Below are positions 60,705 through 64,000 of a stretch of DNA of 64,000 bases, piece after piece. The notes under the pieces were generated by a model. The model did no database searches, was not told the origin of the DNA, and worked only from the letters and a program-made list of their open reading frames with translations. The stretch spans positions 310,001 through 374,000 of the forward strand of contig CAWGFN010000003.1 of NCBI GenBank assembly GCA_963821885.1, written 5' to 3'. The DNA is from Oleiagrimonas sp963821885 (lineage in GTDB: Bacteria; Pseudomonadota; Gammaproteobacteria; Xanthomonadales; Rhodanobacteraceae). A program made the position numbers and the translations under genes. Every line of letters starts with the position of its first letter. The first letter of the stretch is position 1.

Positions 60705-60850
60705 TAAAGTAGCATTAACCAGCGCGCCTCGGACGGGGCCTGCCGGTTCATGACGGGGACGCACTGACGTGGCGGAAGCGGATGCCTGGCGCAGTGGCCG
60801 TCCTGTTGCAGAAACCATAAGACCAGCTCGAAGCGAGTAGGGGAAAAACA

Positions 60851-63800
60851 ATGACGAGAAACTTCAAAGCGCGTGCGTTGCCTTTGGCGATTGCGACGCT
60901 GCTGGCGGTCGCGCCAGCAATGGCCCAGAACGTCACCTCGGCCGGCGTCAGCGGTCGCGTGGTCGATGCGCAGGGCAATCCGGTTGCCGGCGCCAGCGTG
61001 CAGATCCTGCACGAGCCGTCGGGCACCACCAAGGTCGTGACCACCAATGCCGACGGTCGCTACACCGCGCAGGGCCTGCGCGTGGGCGGACCGTTCGACA
61101 TCACGGTCAACAAGTCGGGCATGGCCAAGGCCGAAAAGGACAACGTCTACCTGCAGCTGGGCCAGGTCTCCGCGGTCAACCTGACCATGGGCGCGAGCGA
61201 GGCCAACGCGAAGGATCTCGGCACGGTCGTCGTGACCGCTTCGGCGCTCACCCAGACCTTCAATCCGGACAACAAGGGCCTGTCCACCAACATCTCGCAG
61301 CAGGACCTGGAGGCCAACCCGTCGGCGAACCGTTCGATCGACGACGTGGCGCGCCTGGACCCGCGCATCAACGTCACCGACCAGGGTGACGGCTCCATCT
61401 CGGCCATGGGCCTGCCGAACCGCTACAACGACATCCAGGTCGACGGCGTCGGCGTGGGCGACCCGTTCGGCCTGAACGCCAACGGCCTGCCGTACCAGAA
61501 CACCCCGATCTCGCAGGACACCATCGCCGAGTACAACATCTCCACGGCGAACTACGACACGGCCTCCGACACCGTGGGCGCGAGCATCAACGCGGTCACC
61601 AAGTCGGGCACCAACCAGTTCCACGGCTCGCTGTACTACGCCTACCAGAACGCCAGCAAGATGGTCGGCGACGCTGGCTGGCTGGATTCGAGCAACCCGG
61701 GCTACAAGTACAACGGCTTCGACAAGAACACCACCGGCGGCTTCACGCTGGGCGGTCCGATCATCAAGGACAAGCTGTTCTTCTTCGTGTCGGCCGAGAA
61801 GCAGAAGGTCACCGGCATCGGCGCCGACTCGGCCAATGGCCTGGACTACAGCCTGGGCAACGGCCCGTCGACGTCCAACAAGCTGTCGCCGGGTGACGTG
61901 CAGCAGGTCATCAACATCGCCAAGAACCTGGGCCTGCAGCCGGGCACCTTCGGCGGTTCCAGCGCCGTGACCCTCGAGGACAAACGCTACCTGGCCAAGG
62001 TCGACTGGAACATCAGCGACGGCCACCGCATGAGCCTGGCCTACAACAAGACCCAGGAGACGCTGCCGCAGATCCTCGGCAACTCGTCGAACTCGATTGG
62101 CCTGAGCACGTACATGTACACGAAGGCCATCAAGACCGACAACGTCTCGCTGCAGTTCTTCGACGACTGGTCGGACAACTTCTCCACCGAGACCAAGGTC
62201 GGCTACCAGCACTACGTGCAGGACACCAACGTGCCCAACCAGGCGCCGCAGGTGCAGGTCTACGTGAACGGTCGCTACACCTCGCCGAGCGTCTACCTGG
62301 GCGAGGAGCAGTACCGCGACTACAACAAGATCGACACCAAGAAGACCTCGCTGTTCTTCGCCGGCACCTACTACGCCGGTGACCACACGATCAAGGGCGG
62401 CATCTACGCCGAGCAGAACAAGATCTACAACCTGTTCGGCCGTACCCAGTTCGGCGCCTACGTGTTCAGCAGCATCGCCGACTTCCAGGCGGGCAACTAC
62501 TACTCGTACAACCTGTACCAGCCGGCCGCGGGCTACACGCTCAACGACGTGGCCGCCAAGTGGACGTATACGCAGTTCAGCCCGTTCCTCCAGGATACCT
62601 GGCAGGTCAACGACAACCTGTCGATGCAGTACGGCATCCGCGTGGACATCCCGAAGGCCAACAAGAAGCCGATCTACAACCCGACCTTCCAGCAGGCGTT
62701 CGGCTATCCGAACAACAACACGCTGGGCTTCAAGAACAAGGTCATCGAGCCGCGCTTCTCGTTCAACTACACCTTCGACACCCAGCGCATGACGCAGCTG
62801 CGTGGTGGTTTCGGCCTGTTCCAGACCTTCCCGCCGGCGGTGTGGCTGACCAACCCGTACCAGAACAACGGCATGACGGTCTCCACGTACTACGTGACCA
62901 ACCCGGCCAGCGCGCCGTTCAGCCCGGATCCGTTCAACCAGAACATCCCGGCTGGCGGCCCGAGTTCCTCGCAGATGGACGTGGACACCATCTCGTCGAA
63001 CTTCAAGCTGCCGACGGTGTGGAAGGCCAGCCTGGCGCTGGACCGCCAGCTGCCGTGGTGGAACATGATCGGGTCCATTGAGTACCAGCACACCCAGGCC
63101 AACAACGCGATCTTCTACAAGGCGCTGAACATCGGCGCGCCGACCGGCACCCTGCCGGACGGTCGCCAGCAGTTCTGGTCCAACCCGACCACCGGTTCGG
63201 GCGGCCGCTATGCCAACGCCGATCCGCGCTTCTACAGCCTGTCGACCGAGCTGAGCAACACCAGCAAGGGCAAGAGCGACAGCCTGACCCTGGCGCTGAC
63301 CAAGCCGTTCGCCAATTCTTGGTCGGGTACCGCCGCGTTCACCCTGAGCCACGCCACCGAGGTCAATCCGGCGGGCAGCTCGCAGGCCTCCTCGGGCTAC
63401 AAGTACTGGGCGCGCACGAACCCGAACGAAGAGATCGCCAGCACCGCCGACCGCAACATCCCGCAGAGCATCAAGCTGGGCGTGACCTGGCGGCACGCGT
63501 TCTTCAGCGGCTACAACTCCACCGTGTCGGCGTTCTACACCGGCCACAGCGGCATGCCGTACACCTGGATCTTCTCGGGTGACGTCAATGGTGACGGCAT
63601 CACCTACGAGGATCCGGCCTACATCCCGAAGGTCAACGATCCGATCGTGTCCTACGGGTCGGCCAGCGCCAAGGTGATCCGCCAGTTCCAGGACTACATC
63701 AACAGCGACGCCTACCTCAGCACGCATCGTGGCCAGATCGCCGGCATCAACCAGGCGCGCAACCCCTGGGTGAACTCGATGAGCATGAGCTTCCAGCAGG

Positions 63801-64000
63801 AAGTGCCCGGCATCTTCAAGGGCAACAAGGGCATCGTCCGCCTGGATATCTACAACTTCCTGAACCTGCTGAACAAGAAGTGGGGCGACGTGCGCTACAC
63901 CGGTTACGACACCCGTACCCTGGCCGGTTACAGCGGCATCAACGCTCAGGGTCAGTACATCTACTATCTGCCCACCGACGCCAACGGCAACTACCAGCCG
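60851..64000 (+). CDS. Oar-like TonB-dependent receptor (5' part)
   Basis: The first 1050 codons are open and run off the window. A signal peptide (LPLAIATLLAVAPAMAQ) precedes a carboxypeptidase-regulatory-like domain (VSGRVVDAQGNPVAGASVQI to about residue 105). A TonB box-like DLGTVVVTAS follows near 120, then the plug (NRSIDDVARLDPRINVTDQG, YNDIQVDGVGVGDPFGLNA) and a long beta-barrel. N-terminal carboxypeptidase-regulatory domain, plug order and length fit Oar-like outer-membrane transporters of Xanthomonadales. The ligand is unknown. AGTAGGGGAAAAACA precedes the ATG. The palindrome at 60679 is a likely control site. Confidence 0.93.
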   Translation, partial: MTRNFKARALPLAIATLLAVAPAMAQNVTSAGVSGRVVDAQGNPVAGASVQILHEPSGTTKVVTTNADGRYTAQGLRVGGPFDITVNKSGMAKAEKDNVYLQLGQVSAVNLTMGASEANAKDLGTVVVTASALTQTFNPDNKGLSTNISQQDLEANPSANRSIDDVARLDPRINVTDQGDGSISAMGLPNRYNDIQVDGVGVGDPFGLNANGLPYQNTPISQDTIAEYNISTANYDTASDTVGASINAVTKSGTNQFHGSLYYAYQNASKMVGDAGWLDSSNPGYKYNGFDKNTTGGFTLGGPIIKDKLFFFVSAEKQKVTGIGADSANGLDYSLGNGPSTSNKLSPGDVQQVINIAKNLGLQPGTFGGSSAVTLEDKRYLAKVDWNISDGHRMSLAYNKTQETLPQILGNSSNSIGLSTYMYTKAIKTDNVSLQFFDDWSDNFSTETKVGYQHYVQDTNVPNQAPQVQVYVNGRYTSPSVYLGEEQYRDYNKIDTKKTSLFFAGTYYAGDHTIKGGIYAEQNKIYNLFGRTQFGAYVFSSIADFQAGNYYSYNLYQPAAGYTLNDVAAKWTYTQFSPFLQDTWQVNDNLSMQYGIRVDIPKANKKPIYNPTFQQAFGYPNNNTLGFKNKVIEPRFSFNYTFDTQRMTQLRGGFGLFQTFPPAVWLTNPYQNNGMTVSTYYVTNPASAPFSPDPFNQNIPAGGPSSSQMDVDTISSNFKLPTVWKASLALDRQLPWWNMIGSIEYQHTQANNAIFYKALNIGAPTGTLPDGRQQFWSNPTTGSGGRYANADPRFYSLSTELSNTSKGKSDSLTLALTKPFANSWSGTAAFTLSHATEVNPAGSSQASSGYKYWARTNPNEEIASTADRNIPQSIKLGVTWRHAFFSGYNSTVSAFYTGHSGMPYTWIFSGDVNGDGITYEDPAYIPKVNDPIVSYGSASAKVIRQFQDYINSDAYLSTHRGQIAGINQARNPWVNSMSMSFQQEVPGIFKGNKGIVRLDIYNFLNLLNKKWGDVRYTGYDTRTLAGYSGINAQGQYIYYLPTDANGNYQP

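Overview
The window is a GC-rich chromosomal segment from a gammaproteobacterium of the order Xanthomonadales (Lysobacterales), either Rhodanobacteraceae or Xanthomonadaceae. Supporting signs are a pilGHIJ-chpA twitching cluster without a pilK, the degS-petABC-sspAB block, a DUF1631 protein, an Oar-like TonB-dependent receptor with an N-terminal carboxypeptidase-regulatory domain, and a sedentary chromosomal integron of the kind found in this order. Genus cannot be fixed from the sequence alone.

Layout. 1-11.6 kb: type IV pilus chemosensory operon (pilG end, pilH, pilI, pilJ, chpA, a chpB-like methylesterase gene and a chpC-like CheW gene). 11.6-20.6 kb: rsmE, a two-domain glycosyltransferase, mrcB (PBP1B) broken by a frameshift near 15610, a small lipoprotein, a PAPS sulfotransferase, two small envelope proteins, an XRE-DUF805 fusion and a DUF1294 membrane protein. 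20.6-29.5 kb: a complete chromosomal integron. The integrase gene reads rightward (28463-29473). attI and a candidate Pc promoter lie just left of it. Seventeen AT-richer gene cassettes all read leftward away from the integrase, each followed by an attC site. Cassettes are numbered GC1 (next to attI) to GC17 (distal). Recognisable contents are DUF4259, SUKH (SMI1/KNR4), DUF3144, zinc-ribbon proteins, three exported or lipoprotein candidates, and a protein with a HEPN-like Rx4H motif. The rest are unknown.

29.5-38.8 kb: yoaA helicase, an O-methyltransferase, a VOC protein, tsaB, REP-like repeats, corA, and a phoH-ybeY-corC group that ends in a DUF4105/Lnb-domain membrane protein. 38.8-42.6 kb: a TetR-controlled efflux operon (tetR, HlyD-type lipoprotein, ABC ATPase, ABC-2 permease) with start/stop overlaps throughout and a perfect 26-bp palindrome in front of tetR. 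42.6-50.7 kb: miaB, a lytic transglycosylase, a DegS-like protease, the cytochrome bc1 complex petABC, sspA, sspB and a DUF3301 protein.

50.7-64 kb: nadC and a DUF1631 protein, a Trm112-like protein, purE-purK, sodB, grxD with a CAFS active site, a yciK-like SDR, a marC protein and a two-domain PlsC/GNAT-type acyltransferase. The window ends inside a TonB-dependent receptor gene preceded by another perfect palindrome.

The most interesting accessory content is the integron. In 14 of 17 cassettes the stop codon lies inside the attC inverse core, and several cassettes start a few bases from an attC or attI core whose AGG may act as a ribosome-binding site. attC sites fall into several sequence classes, which points to mixed cassette sources. 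No rRNA, tRNA, CRISPR array, insertion sequence or prophage was seen.
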